From Arthrobacter sp042667405 (GTDB lineage: Bacteria > Actinomycetota > Actinomycetes > Actinomycetales > Micrococcaceae), in NCBI RefSeq assembly GCF_042667405.1, contig NZ_JBHVAL010000002.1, forward strand, positions 1-64,000: a stretch of 64,000 nt of DNA, given 5' to 3'. Under the pieces are notes generated by a model. The model did no database searches, was not told where the DNA came from, and saw only the letters and a program-made list of their open reading frames with translations. Below, one piece after another: positions 8,460 through 17,036 of the stretch. The position numbers and the translations under genes were made by a program. Each line of letters begins with the position of its first letter. Within the stretch, counting starts at the first letter, position 1.

Positions 8460-9584
8460 ATGCAGATCGGCGTATTCAGCGTCAGCGACATCACGACTGA
8501 CCCCACAACGGGCCGCACGCCCACCGAAAACGAACGCATCAAGGCGTCCGTTGCCATCGCCAAGAAGGTCGAAGAGATCGGCATGGACGTCTACGCCCTG
8601 GGCGAGCACCACAACCGGCCGTTCTTCTCCTCCTCCCCCACCACCACGTTGGCTTACATCGCGGCACAGACCGAGCGCATCACGCTCTCCACAGCCACCA
8701 CGCTGATCACCACCAACGACCCCGTGAAGATCGCCGAAGACTTCGCCATGCTTCAGCACCTCTCCGACGGCCGCGTTGACCTGGTCCTCGGACGCGGCAA
8801 CACCGCTCCCGTCTACCCCTGGTTCGGCAAGAACATCCAGGACGGCATCGAACTGGCGATCGAAAACTACAGCCTGCTCCGCAAGCTGTGGGACGAGGAC
8901 ACCGTCAACTGGTCCGGCAAGTTCCGCACGCCGCTGCAGAACTTCACCTCCACGCCGAGGCCGCTCGACGACGTCGCCCCCTTTGTCTGGCACGGTTCCA
9001 TCCGTACTCCCCAGATCGCCGAAGTGGCTGCCTACTACGGTGACGGCTTCTTCGCCAACAACATCTTCTGGCCGAAGGAGCACTACCAGCAGCTGATCGG
9101 CCTTTACCGTGAGCGCTACGAGCACTACGGGCACGGCAAGGCCGACCAGGCGATCGTGGGCCTCGGTGGCCAGTTCTTCATGAGGAAGAACTCACAGGAC
9201 GCCGTGAAGGAATTCCGCCCCTACTTCGACAACGCCCCGGTGTACGGCCACGGCCCGTCGCTTGAGGACTTCACGTCCCAGACGCCACTGACCGTAGGCA
9301 GCCCGCAGGAGGTCATCGAGAAGACGCTCACCTTCCGTGAGTTCTTTGGCGACTACCAGCGCCAGCTGTTCCTGATCGACCACGCCGGACTTCCCCTGAA
9401 GACGGTTCTGGAGCAGCTGGACCTCTTTGGCGAGGAAGTCCTGCCCGTCCTGCGCAAGGAGTACGCAGCCATGAAGCCCGCCCACGTGCCGGACGCCCCC
9501 ACGCACGCTTCCCGCGTGGCAGCCGCGCTCGAGGCCAAGGTCAGCGAATCAGCAGCGGCAGGTGCTGCGGGGCAGGACGCCTGA
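8460..9584 (+). CDS. LLM-class flavin-dependent oxidoreductase
   Basis: The 374-residue protein belongs to the bacterial-luciferase-like monooxygenases, (beta/alpha)8 barrels that use reduced FMN or F420. The family pattern is seen in the N-terminal QIGVFSVSDI, the YALGEHHN motif, and the central DGRVDLVLGRGN motif. The substrate is unknown. The ATG at 8460 is preceded by GGAGAAAGG. The last base of its TGA is the first base of the downstream marR ATG, so the two genes form one translationally coupled operon. That context suggests a MarR-controlled detoxifying or catabolic monooxygenase. Confidence 0.88.
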   Translation: MQIGVFSVSDITTDPTTGRTPTENERIKASVAIAKKVEEIGMDVYALGEHHNRPFFSSSPTTTLAYIAAQTERITLSTATTLITTNDPVKIAEDFAMLQHLSDGRVDLVLGRGNTAPVYPWFGKNIQDGIELAIENYSLLRKLWDEDTVNWSGKFRTPLQNFTSTPRPLDDVAPFVWHGSIRTPQIAEVAAYYGDGFFANNIFWPKEHYQQLIGLYRERYEHYGHGKADQAIVGLGGQFFMRKNSQDAVKEFRPYFDNAPVYGHGPSLEDFTSQTPLTVGSPQEVIEKTLTFREFFGDYQRQLFLIDHAGLPLKTVLEQLDLFGEEVLPVLRKEYAAMKPAHVPDAPTHASRVAAALEAKVSESAAAGAAGQDA

Positions 9585-10045
9585 TGTCCACGCCCCCGGC
9601 ATCATCTGCCGTCCGCCTCGCCGCCGAAACCTGGGAGTCCTTGTTCCGCTCCCAGGTGGCGGTGATGCGGAAACTCCAGTCCGGGCCGGCCTTCAAGGCA
9701 CTGCCCGTCAAGGAGTACGACGTCCTGTTCACCTTGTCCCGGTGCCCTTCGGGACAGCTTCGCCTGAACGAAATCAACGACAAGGTACTGCTCAGCCAAT
9801 CCAGCTTGAGCCGTTTGGTTGACCGTTTGGAGAAGCGCGGGCTGGTGGAGCGTACAACCGCCCCCGACGACGGCCGCGGGGTCCTGCTGGCCCTCACCGA
9901 AGCCGGGCGCGAACTACAGAAGACGATCGGGCGCGAACACGTGCGCGACATCGCCACATTGGTGGCGCCCGCGCTCACGGCCGACGAGCAGCGGGAGCTG
10001 CTGCGCCTGACGGAGAAGCTCCGCGCCTCCGTAGCCGGGCACTAG
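9584..10045 (+). CDS. MarR family transcriptional regulator
   Basis: This is a 153-residue winged-helix protein of MarR type. The recognition helix region SQSSLSRLVDRLEKRGLVER is followed by the wing motif PDDGRGVLLALTEAG. The start codon overlaps the stop of the LLM oxidoreductase by one base (TGATG), so it most likely autoregulates that operon, possibly through the palindrome at 8389-8400. Its TAG shares the palindrome CTAG with the stop of the convergent transglutaminase-like gene. Confidence 0.92.
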   Translation: MSTPPASSAVRLAAETWESLFRSQVAVMRKLQSGPAFKALPVKEYDVLFTLSRCPSGQLRLNEINDKVLLSQSSLSRLVDRLEKRGLVERTTAPDDGRGVLLALTEAGRELQKTIGREHVRDIATLVAPALTADEQRELLRLTEKLRASVAGH

Positions 10046-10848
10046 CGCAGGGTGAGAAGCTCCCGGTGGTTTTCCGCCGGGAGCTCTCCATTGACTGAAG
10101 CACTGACCTTGAGGGTCTTCAGCGACAGGCTGCCGCCCACCGTGGAGAGGAATGCAGTATCGGAGGAATCCCGCCCGGCGGTAATGCGGACCATGGATTC
10201 GCGGGGGGCCAGGCCGGTGGGGTCGATGATCCGCCATGAACCGTCAACATACGCCTCCGCAACGGCATGGAAGTCCATGGGAGTCAGTCCAGGTGCATAG
10301 ACGGCAGCCAGGCGTGCAGGCACATCCTTGGACCTCAACAGCGCAATGGCCAGGTGGGCAAAGTCCCTGCACACTCCCTTGCGGTGCAGCAGCGTTTCGA
10401 CAGCTCCGTCCGTTCCCCGTGAGGAACCGCTGACGTAGCGGAGTTCACCGTGGACCCAGTCACGGACTGCATGGAGCAGTTCTTCGCCCTTCAGGCTGCC
10501 GAACTCTGCGTAGGAGGTGGGCAGCAGACGGTCGGATTCGGCGTAGCGGCTGGGCCTGACATAGCGGATAAGTTCCATCGGGGTGGACGTATCGGGCAGC
10601 GCTTGGCCCTGGACCGTTGCCGCGTACTCCACGGTCACCTCACTGGGCTCGGCCAACTCAAGATAGTGGAACCGGCCTCCGTGGTGGTCGCTGAGTTCAG
10701 CAACGGGAAGTTCCTCCCCCGCCACTGTGACCGACAGGTTTTCGGTGACGGAGTCATAGCCGGGGTTGTTGGCTACGGCAATGGCCATGGCCACCTTGGT
10801 GTTGGCTGCGGTCTTGAAAACGAGCGTGGCAGAAACGTTGCGTTCCAT
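10042..10848 (-). CDS. Transglutaminase-like cysteine peptidase family protein
   Basis: The protein has 268 residues. An N-terminal beta-rich half precedes a transglutaminase-core domain (about 115-215). The catalytic triad is intact: C160 in RKGVCRDFAH, H194 in MDFHAVAEAY and D209 in RIIDPTG. The family contains proteases and amidases, and no signal peptide is visible. The ATG at 10848 has GGAG 5-6 nt upstream. The stop codon overlaps the convergent marR stop by sharing CTAG. The physiological substrate is unknown. Confidence 0.85.
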   Translation of the reverse strand: MERNVSATLVFKTAANTKVAMAIAVANNPGYDSVTENLSVTVAGEELPVAELSDHHGGRFHYLELAEPSEVTVEYAATVQGQALPDTSTPMELIRYVRPSRYAESDRLLPTSYAEFGSLKGEELLHAVRDWVHGELRYVSGSSRGTDGAVETLLHRKGVCRDFAHLAIALLRSKDVPARLAAVYAPGLTPMDFHAVAEAYVDGSWRIIDPTGLAPRESMVRITAGRDSSDTAFLSTVGGSLSLKTLKVSASVNGELPAENHRELLTLR

Positions 10849-10920
10849 TGATCTCCGACAGTGGGTTTGCGGCGGGCAGCCCCCATCGCCGCCGAATGTT
10901 TGAGTCAGCCAATCCGAGGA

Positions 10921-11787
10921 CTACAGATTGACCTTCAGAGACAGTAGCATCCGCTGGACGTTGGCGAATTCAGAATCGTGGGCCACATACTTTGCAGCGA
11001 GGTCCAAAGTGTCGAAGGACTTTGCCGGGGCGACCTTCTCGTCTGCGGCGAAGGCATGCAGGGCTAGGACGTCCCCAAAAGAAAAATCGCCCTTTCCTGT
11101 CGGCCCCTGCACGCGGTTTGCCAGTTCACACGACTGGCCGTCAGTACCAGCCACCTTGTTGGTGATGCCGTAGGAGCCGAAGAACTTATAGCCCTGGACT
11201 ACACGGAAGACGACGCGCGGATCGATGGTGTCAGGTCCGTCGGAGTGCGGTACGTCCAAGGGCGTGCTGCTGATCACCACGTAGGGCTTTCCTTGTCCGG
11301 CCGGGCAAGGAGCCGCAGTGGCGGGCGCCAATCCTGTCTGGAGCGTGGCGATGTACTTCCCTGCCCCGTCCTTGACTTCCACCTTCACTGCCCCGGCCAA
11401 AGAACCGGCGTCCGGGGCGGCAGACTGGGCAATCCAGTCCTTGGGAAGCTCGAAGCTGACGCTCTTGGCCGGATCCGTATAGGTTTTCCACGAAAGGGCG
11501 GTGGGGACCGGTTCCGGCCCCGCACTTGCAGATCCCGAAGGCGCGTCCGTGCCGCTCGAAGCAGCCGAAGATGAAGGCTGGCCAGCGTCGCTGCCGGGAC
11601 TCGTCGTCGTGCTTTCCGCGGTGCCTGTCCCCGATTCGGAACTGTTGGGGCTCGACGATACCGTGGAGGTCACTTGGGGACCCTTGTTCTGCGATGAGCA
11701 TGAGGTCGCACCGGCCACCAGGCAACCTGCCAGGGCTGCCGCAGCAAGTTTCAGCGGAATACCTTTGAGGTTCCTCGTGCCAGTCAT
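10921..11787 (-). CDS. Putative secreted lipoprotein, hypothetical
   Basis: The 288-residue protein has a lipoprotein-type signal with two possible lipid-modified cysteines, C22 (LAGC) and C30 (ATSC). A Ser/Thr/Gly-rich linker of about 60 residues follows, and then a globular C-terminal domain that I do not recognise. It is probably tethered to the outer face of the membrane. I start at ATG 11787, because TAGGCT lies exactly 6 nt upstream and no Shine-Dalgarno is present. It is divergent from the DUF1684 gene, and the two -10 boxes form the arms of one inverted repeat. Confidence 0.75.
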   Translation of the reverse strand: MTGTRNLKGIPLKLAAAALAGCLVAGATSCSSQNKGPQVTSTVSSSPNSSESGTGTAESTTTSPGSDAGQPSSSAASSGTDAPSGSASAGPEPVPTALSWKTYTDPAKSVSFELPKDWIAQSAAPDAGSLAGAVKVEVKDGAGKYIATLQTGLAPATAAPCPAGQGKPYVVISSTPLDVPHSDGPDTIDPRVVFRVVQGYKFFGSYGITNKVAGTDGQSCELANRVQGPTGKGDFSFGDVLALHAFAADEKVAPAKSFDTLDLAAKYVAHDSEFANVQRMLLSLKVNL

Positions 11788-11793
11788 GAGCAC

Positions 11794-11835
11794 AGCCTAG
11801 CTGCGGGCGAGCCACGACACGCACAGGGCTAGGCT
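11794..11835. promoter_or_regulatory. Divergent leaderless promoters in an inverted repeat
   Basis: AGCCTAGC (11794-11801) and GCTAGGCT (11828-11835) are perfect 8-bp inverted arms. Each contains a TAGGCT -10 box ending 6 nt before a start codon: the lipoprotein ATG on the minus strand and the DUF1684 ATG on the plus strand. The 26 bp between them must hold both -35 regions. Confidence 0.6.
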
Positions 11836-11841
11836 GGGTCC

Positions 11842-12510
11842 ATGGCTCCCACCGAGAACGACGAATTTGAGGACACCCTCCCGACGATGTCCGCGGTAGA
11901 TATCGCGGACTGGCGCCTGAAGACCTTCGCCCTCTACGACAAAGTGCGTCAACTCGCGGACAAAAATCCGCGGGAGGCCCACGACTACTGGCGCCAGGAG
12001 CGGGACCTGATGTTCGCCTCGCATCCTGCCTCCGCCCTGACACAGGAAATGAAGGCTTCCTTTTCGGGACTGCGGACCGCCGGGTACGATCCCGCCTACC
12101 GCTTCCACGCCGTACTTCTCCCCGAGGGTGTGGGCCAGGAGATGAACGTCCAGACCGGGACGGACGGCGTTGTTCCGTTCACCCGGATCGGCACCTTCGA
12201 ACTGGCCGGGTTGGGTTCCCTGGCGGTGTGGCGGTTGAGAAGCTACGGCGGCGGAATCTTCGTGCCGTTCCGTGACGCGACCGCCGGGAAACCCGGCGGC
12301 AGCTACGGGGCGGGCCGCTACTTGCTGGATACCGTCAAAGGCTCCTTCCATGGCACCAGGGAAACGGAGGCCGGGCAGGAGTTCATCCTGGACTTCAACT
12401 TCGCCTACAACCCGTCCTGCGCTTACAACGAAGCCTGGGCCTGCCCGCTTGCAGGTCCAGCCAACAGGTTGGCGTCAGAGGTGCCCGTCGGCGAGTTGTA
12501 CGCTGGCTAG
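11842..12510 (+). CDS. DUF1684 domain-containing protein
   Basis: The 222-residue protein matches the DUF1684 family. The N-terminal part has the DWRLKTFALYDKVR and YWRQERDLMF segments. The C-terminal part has the hallmark DFNFAYNPSCAYNEAWACP, with two cysteines, and a final AGPANRL segment. The function is unknown. It is probably translated leaderless from ATG 11842, with TAGGCT at 11830-11835. Its TAG overlaps the stop of the convergent ArsB-like gene in a CTAG palindrome. Confidence 0.85.
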   Translation: MAPTENDEFEDTLPTMSAVDIADWRLKTFALYDKVRQLADKNPREAHDYWRQERDLMFASHPASALTQEMKASFSGLRTAGYDPAYRFHAVLLPEGVGQEMNVQTGTDGVVPFTRIGTFELAGLGSLAVWRLRSYGGGIFVPFRDATAGKPGGSYGAGRYLLDTVKGSFHGTRETEAGQEFILDFNFAYNPSCAYNEAWACPLAGPANRLASEVPVGELYAG

Positions 12511-13700
12511 CCGAACACCCCACCCGGTCCAAACACAGCGAGCGCCCCGATGGCTGCGATGATGGTAAGTGGTGCCACCAGCAGACCCATTACCGCGTAG
12601 CCCTGCCATTTCACCAGCACGTTCATGCGCATCAGCCGGTCATGCCAAAGCAAAGTGGCCAGTGATGCCCACGGCGCAATCAATGGGCCGGCATTGACGC
12701 CCACCAGCAGAGCCGCCATCCTTTCCGGCGTTCCCGCCAGAGGTTCAGCCAGGAGATAGGCCGGCAGGTTGTTGACGATGTTCGAACCCAGGGCGCCGGT
12801 CAAAGCCAGCCTCAGCAGCTCAAGGAAGCCATCCCCTTGGCCTGCCACCTGGCCGAGCAACGCCGACGCGCCCAGGTATTGGGTCGCCTCGACCACCAGG
12901 AAAAGCCCACAGGTGAACAGCAAAAGGGACCAGGGAATGAGCGTGATTTTCAGGACGGTCGGCCGGCGGATGATGAACAGGATGGCCAGGACCACCGCGG
13001 CCACTGCAGCGGGAATCCAGATGGCGACTCCAGAGACCAATGCCGGCAGGAGCAGCACCAGGACCGCCCCACTGCCTGCCAGCAGCAACCGGTCGGGAGC
13101 CTTTGCCGTGGAAACGGCTGGCGGTCTCGAAGCATCCAGGCCGTAGCTCTTCCTGAGCTCGCGCCGGAACACCACCGCAATGAAGGCCAACGGCACAAGG
13201 ATGGCCGCCAGCGAAGGCGCCCACATCAGTTGCGCAAACTGCGCCGGAGTAATGCCACCAAGGTTGTGCTGGGCAAGGAGGTTGGTGAGGTTGGAGATCG
13301 GGAGCAGCAGACTGGCTGTGTTGGCCAGCCATACCGTTGTCAGGGCAAAGGGCAGGACCGGGAGCCCTGCCTGACGGGCCACGGTGACAACCACCGGTGT
13401 GAGCAGGACCGCCGTCGTGTCCAGGGAGAGGAAAATCGTGCTCAGGGTCGCAAACAATGCCAGCAGCAACCACAGCAGGACGCTTCGCCCGCGCCCCCAC
13501 CGGCGCAAGCGCCGTGCGATCCACTGAAACGTGCCGGCTTCACTGACGAGTTCGGTCACCACGGTCATGGCAACGACAAAGGCCAAAATTGGGGCGACCC
13601 GGTCCACGAGCACCATGACTTCGTGCCACGGAAGCACACCCGTAGCCACGGTCACCCCACCCGCTACGAGGAGAATCAATCCAATTATCGCCAGACGCAT
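12507..13700 (-). CDS. ArsB/SLC13-like anion transporter permease
   Basis: The integral membrane protein has about 397 residues and 10-12 hydrophobic helices. It resembles the ArsB/NhaD/citrate (IT) superfamily. Typical features are the helix-loop segments SLDTTAVLLTPVVV and LLLPISNLTNLLAQHNL near one third of the chain, and a repeated GSNIVNNLPAYLLA segment near the C-terminus. It probably moves an anion such as arsenite, sulfate or a dicarboxylate, but no arsR or other specificity gene adjoins. I start at ATG 13700, with TAGAAT 7 nt upstream. The frame is open to 13760. Confidence 0.78.
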   Translation of the reverse strand: MRLAIIGLILLVAGGVTVATGVLPWHEVMVLVDRVAPILAFVVAMTVVTELVSEAGTFQWIARRLRRWGRGRSVLLWLLLALFATLSTIFLSLDTTAVLLTPVVVTVARQAGLPVLPFALTTVWLANTASLLLPISNLTNLLAQHNLGGITPAQFAQLMWAPSLAAILVPLAFIAVVFRRELRKSYGLDASRPPAVSTAKAPDRLLLAGSGAVLVLLLPALVSGVAIWIPAAVAAVVLAILFIIRRPTVLKITLIPWSLLLFTCGLFLVVEATQYLGASALLGQVAGQGDGFLELLRLALTGALGSNIVNNLPAYLLAEPLAGTPERMAALLVGVNAGPLIAPWASLATLLWHDRLMRMNVLVKWQGYAVMGLLVAPLTIIAAIGALAVFGPGGVFG

Positions 13701-13707
13701 GAGCAGG

Positions 13708-13713
13708 ATTCTA
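13708..13713 (-). promoter_or_regulatory. -10 box of the leaderless ArsB-like gene
   Basis: TAGAAT on the minus strand ends 7 nt before the ATG at 13698-13700. Confidence 0.5.
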
Positions 13714-13803
13714 AGCCCCACTCCTGAGGGGACTCCTGCGCACCGCGGGAACAGCGTCACGGTATCGTAAGCAATAAGGCTCCCAACCGGTTCCCGCGAT
13801 GCC

Positions 13804-13809
13804 TAGCCT
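13804..13809 (+). promoter_or_regulatory. -10 box of the leaderless DM13 gene
   Basis: TAGCCT ends 6 nt before ATG 13816. No Shine-Dalgarno is present. Confidence 0.5.
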
Positions 13810-13815
13810 TGAATC

Positions 13816-14403
13816 ATGAACAGAATCCGGAGGTCGATCCGGTCCCACAAGGCCCTGGCATCCGCTGCGGGAGTGGTGGTCCTCGTCTTTCTTGTGCTCG
13901 GGGCCTTCCTGTTTCAGCCGTGGAGGCTCTTCACCAGCAGCAGCCTGAATGAGGCCCTGCCGGTTGCCACAGCGTCCGGGGTTACCACGCCGGAGCATGC
14001 ATCGCCGGATGCAACCCCGCCGGACGCAACCCCACCGGACAGCGGTCCAGCCACGGTGGCCGGACCGATTGTTGTGCGAACGGGCATGTTCGGGTCGCAG
14101 GAACACCAGACCACCGGTACAGCACAGGTGCTCCAACTCCCCGACGGAAGCCAGGTGCTCCGCTTGGAAGATCTGGCCAGCAGTGACGGTCCCGACGTCA
14201 AAGTGTGGCTGAGCAGCCTGGAGGCAGGAGGCGATTGGTACAAGTACCGCTCCGGACGATACGTGGACTTGGGGGCCGTGAAGGCCACACACGGCAACCA
14301 GAACTATGCCATCCCGGCCGGAACTGACCTCTCGGGCCTGGTTTCGGTGGTCCTGTGGTGTGATCGCTTCAGCGTGGCGTTCGGCTCTGCCCCACTCGCC
14401 TAG
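13816..14403 (+). CDS. DM13 domain protein, membrane-anchored
   Basis: The 195-residue protein has a single N-terminal membrane anchor (about residues 17-37). A Pro/Thr/Ala-rich linker containing a repeated PDATPPDATPPD segment follows, and then a DM13 domain (about 85-190). The domain signature is visible in QVLRLEDLASSDGPDVKVWL and the C-terminal VLWCDRFSVAFG, with its conserved cysteine. DM13 domains have been proposed to take part in redox or electron-transfer reactions outside the membrane. No partner gene is adjacent. Confidence 0.85.
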   Translation: MNRIRRSIRSHKALASAAGVVVLVFLVLGAFLFQPWRLFTSSSLNEALPVATASGVTTPEHASPDATPPDATPPDSGPATVAGPIVVRTGMFGSQEHQTTGTAQVLQLPDGSQVLRLEDLASSDGPDVKVWLSSLEAGGDWYKYRSGRYVDLGAVKATHGNQNYAIPAGTDLSGLVSVVLWCDRFSVAFGSAPLA

Positions 14404-14480
14404 CGCTTTGCGAGGCCTGCTCTGCGCGTCATGGACGACTCTTGGGACGTAAAGCGGGCCTCGCAACGGATGGGAGGACG

Positions 14481-14486
14481 TAGGAT
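14481..14486 (+). promoter_or_regulatory. -10 box of the leaderless FAH-family gene
   Basis: TAGGAT ends 6 nt before ATG 14493. Confidence 0.5.
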
Positions 14487-14492
14487 GTCATC

Positions 14493-15341
14493 ATGACTTC
14501 CCCACTTCCGCGTCGTATCGCCCGCGTCCGCCCCCTTGATCCAACCTCCCCGGACGAGCACTTCTTCGTCGCGAACGACGCAACGGACTTCACCTCGGAC
14601 GAAGGAAAGTCGTGGACAGTCATCGACTCCCCTTTCCCATCCTCGCGGGCCAACGCCGCCAGCCCTGGGCGCCCGGGCTGGGAGCGGGCTGCAACCAACA
14701 CCGAAGACGCCTTCACGTTCCTTGCGCCCTCGGCGCCGGTCAATGTCCTTGGCATGGCTCACAACACCGGCCAACCGGGCCGCGATCTTCCCCCGCAGGC
14801 GTTCCACAAAGCGGCCTCCAGCGTGGTGGGTCCAGGCGAGGCGATCCAACTCCCGGCGAACGTTGGACACGTGGATCCGGAGGCTGAACTGACGATCGTC
14901 ATAGGCCGTGCGGCGCGTGCGTTAACCCTGGAAACGGCGGGCTCGGCGATTCTCGGCTACACGATAGGCAATGACGTCTCGGCGCGGGACCTCCAAAAAA
15001 CCGATGAACTCTGGATAAGTGCCAAGAGCCAGGACACCTTCACCCCGGCAGGACCTTGGATAGTCACCCAGTTGGACCCAACGGACCTGGAAATCGGGAT
15101 CGCCCACAACGGCCGCAAGCTCAAGCCTGCCGGTTCTGCGGACCTCGGCTGGAAGGTCGACGAGATCCTGGTGTACCTCACGTCGTTCATGACCCTCCAG
15201 CCCGGCGATCTGGTCCTCACCGGGTTCCCGGCAGAGACCGCACGCATCCAGCCCGGCGACACCGTGACGTGCCGTGTGGAGGGAATCGGCGAACTCACCA
15301 ACCCCGTGCGCGGCGCTTCGTGGGAGGACCTGCCTGCGTAG
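14493..15341 (+). CDS. Fumarylacetoacetate hydrolase family protein
   Basis: The 282-residue protein belongs to the FAH superfamily of metal-dependent hydrolases, isomerases and decarboxylases that cleave C-C bonds of 2-oxo acids. The family core is seen as DPEAELTIVIGR (metal ligands), then GYTIGNDVSARDLQ, and LTGFPAETARIQPGDTV near the end. The exact reaction could be acylpyruvate hydrolysis, oxaloacetate decarboxylation or hydratase chemistry and cannot be read here. It is probably leaderless. The GtrA gene follows 18 nt later and may be co-transcribed. Confidence 0.86.
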   Translation: MTSPLPRRIARVRPLDPTSPDEHFFVANDATDFTSDEGKSWTVIDSPFPSSRANAASPGRPGWERAATNTEDAFTFLAPSAPVNVLGMAHNTGQPGRDLPPQAFHKAASSVVGPGEAIQLPANVGHVDPEAELTIVIGRAARALTLETAGSAILGYTIGNDVSARDLQKTDELWISAKSQDTFTPAGPWIVTQLDPTDLEIGIAHNGRKLKPAGSADLGWKVDEILVYLTSFMTLQPGDLVLTGFPAETARIQPGDTVTCRVEGIGELTNPVRGASWEDLPA

Positions 15342-15359
15342 TGTGTCAGGCTTAAGACC

Positions 15360-15845
15360 ATGGAGATAGCTGCGGACGCCACACGCCTACTGCCATCTCC
15401 CCCTCATAAATCTCCCCGCAAACGGCATCGCGGCATCCTCAAGTACCCTGTGGTGCGGCAATTGATCCGCTTCACCGGCGTCGGAGTCATCTGCACGGGA
15501 AGCTCGCTGGCCATCTACGCGCTGCTCCGTCCCTTGATCGATCCCCAGTTGGCCAACGCGGTGGCATTGATTCTGACCTCGTTGATGAACACAGCATTGA
15601 ATCGGCGCCTGACGTTCAAGATCACCGGCAGCAGGAAACGTGCCCGCGACCACTTCAGTGGAGTGATCGTTATCGGTATCGCACTGCTCATCACCGGCGG
15701 CAGCCTGGGTGTGCTGCATCTGTTCAAGCCCGACGCCAGCGTGGCTAAGGAGCTGTGGACCACAACGTTGTCCGGTTTCGTGGCCACGGCCGTGCGCTTC
15801 ACCCTGCTCCGCCACTGGATTTTCCGCCGCGCCCGGCACGTTTAG
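15360..15845 (+). CDS. GtrA-like membrane protein
   Basis: The 161-residue protein has a basic N-terminus and four predicted membrane helices in the GtrA pattern. The family motifs RFTGVGVICTGSSLAIYALL and NAVALILTSLMNTALNRRLTF are present. GtrA proteins are thought to help move lipid-linked sugars across the membrane for cell-surface glycosylation. No glycosyltransferase gene adjoins. It ends 10 nt before the convergent cysteine desulfurase gene. Confidence 0.83.
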   Translation: MEIAADATRLLPSPPHKSPRKRHRGILKYPVVRQLIRFTGVGVICTGSSLAIYALLRPLIDPQLANAVALILTSLMNTALNRRLTFKITGSRKRARDHFSGVIVIGIALLITGGSLGVLHLFKPDASVAKELWTTTLSGFVATAVRFTLLRHWIFRRARHV

Positions 15846-15854
15846 CCCGGCCGG

Positions 15855-17021
15855 TCAGCCGGCTTGCGGCGCGGCAAGGCGTTTGACAAGCCCGACGGCG
15901 GTTTCCACGGCAGCGGCGGCAGCCTCCAGGTCGACGTCGGAGATGGTGGAGGTGAAACTGAAACGGACGGCCGTCTGGGCCGTTTCGGGGGCAATGCCCA
16001 AGGCAAGCAAGACCGGTGACGGCGCGTCGGAGCCGGCAGCGCACGCCGATCCGCTGGAACACACAACGCCCAACCGCTCCAGTTCGAGCAACACAGATTC
16101 ACCGCTTGTTCCAGGGAAGCAGAAGGACGCAACAGAGGGCAGGCGTTGGCTTCGGTGGCCGGTAAGGGAAGCATCCGGCACCGTATCCAGAACCCGGTCA
16201 ATGAAGCGGTCCCGCAGCTGTGCGACGCGCTGCGCCTGTGCCGGCTGTTCAGCATCGGCGAGCGCCAAGGCCGTTGACAACGCCACGGCTCCGGCCACGT
16301 TCTCGGTTCCGGAGCGCTTACCGCGTTCCTGCCCACCCCCGTGGATGAGCGGCTCCACACGCAGCCGTCCTTTGGTGAAAAGGGCACCGGATCCTTTGGG
16401 GGCGCCCAGCTTATGTGCCGAAATGCTCATGGCGTCGATGCCAAGGGCTTTGACATCCAGCGGACACCACCCGGCGGCCTGGACCGCGTCGGTGTGGAAA
16501 GGGATCCCCGCGGCGCGGGCCACTGCAGCGAGCTCGGCAATGGGCTGAACAGTGCCGATTTCGTTGTTGGCATACATGATGCTCACCAGGGCCGTCTCCG
16601 GCCGCAGGACGCGGCGCAGCGCGTCCACGGTGACCAGTCCGTCGCCGTCGACCGGGACGATGTCCACAGCGAAGCCGTGGACCCGTTCGAGGTAGCGGGC
16701 TGATTCTTCAACGGCAGGATGCTCGACGGCGCCGATCACCACGCGGTTGAGCGCCGGATCCGCAGCCTGCCGCGCAAGGGCGATGCCCTTGACGGCCATG
16801 TTGTCGGACTCTGTGCCGCCCGAGGTGAACGTCACCTCGCCAGCACGGCAATTGAACACTTTCGCGACGCCGGTACGCGCCTCTGCGAGCGCCGCCGCGG
16901 CTGCTTCACCAAGGGTGTGATGGCTGGAGGGGTTGCCGAACTCACCGCTCAAGTAGGGCCACATTGCCTCCAGTACCTCACGGCGCACGGGTGTGGTGGC
17001 CGCAGCATCCAGGAAGATCAT
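15855..17021 (-). CDS. Cysteine desulfurase (NifS/IscS class), last gene of the NAD operon
   Basis: The 388-residue PLP enzyme takes sulfur from cysteine for Fe-S cluster assembly. It has FTSGGTESDNMAV, the PLP-lysine motif SAHKLGAPKG, and the active-site cysteine loop CSSGSACAAGSDAPS. The gene begins 15 nt after nadC in the same direction, so it belongs to the nrtR-nadABC unit. NadA needs a [4Fe-4S] cluster, so the likely job is to supply sulfur to NadA, as NadS-type enzymes do in other bacteria. A general iscS role cannot be excluded. Confidence 0.92.
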   Translation of the reverse strand: MIFLDAAATTPVRREVLEAMWPYLSGEFGNPSSHHTLGEAAAAALAEARTGVAKVFNCRAGEVTFTSGGTESDNMAVKGIALARQAADPALNRVVIGAVEHPAVEESARYLERVHGFAVDIVPVDGDGLVTVDALRRVLRPETALVSIMYANNEIGTVQPIAELAAVARAAGIPFHTDAVQAAGWCPLDVKALGIDAMSISAHKLGAPKGSGALFTKGRLRVEPLIHGGGQERGKRSGTENVAGAVALSTALALADAEQPAQAQRVAQLRDRFIDRVLDTVPDASLTGHRSQRLPSVASFCFPGTSGESVLLELERLGVVCSSGSACAAGSDAPSPVLLALGIAPETAQTAVRFSFTSTISDVDLEAAAAAVETAVGLVKRLAAPQAG

Positions 17022-17036
17022 CTCAGGACACGGCTT

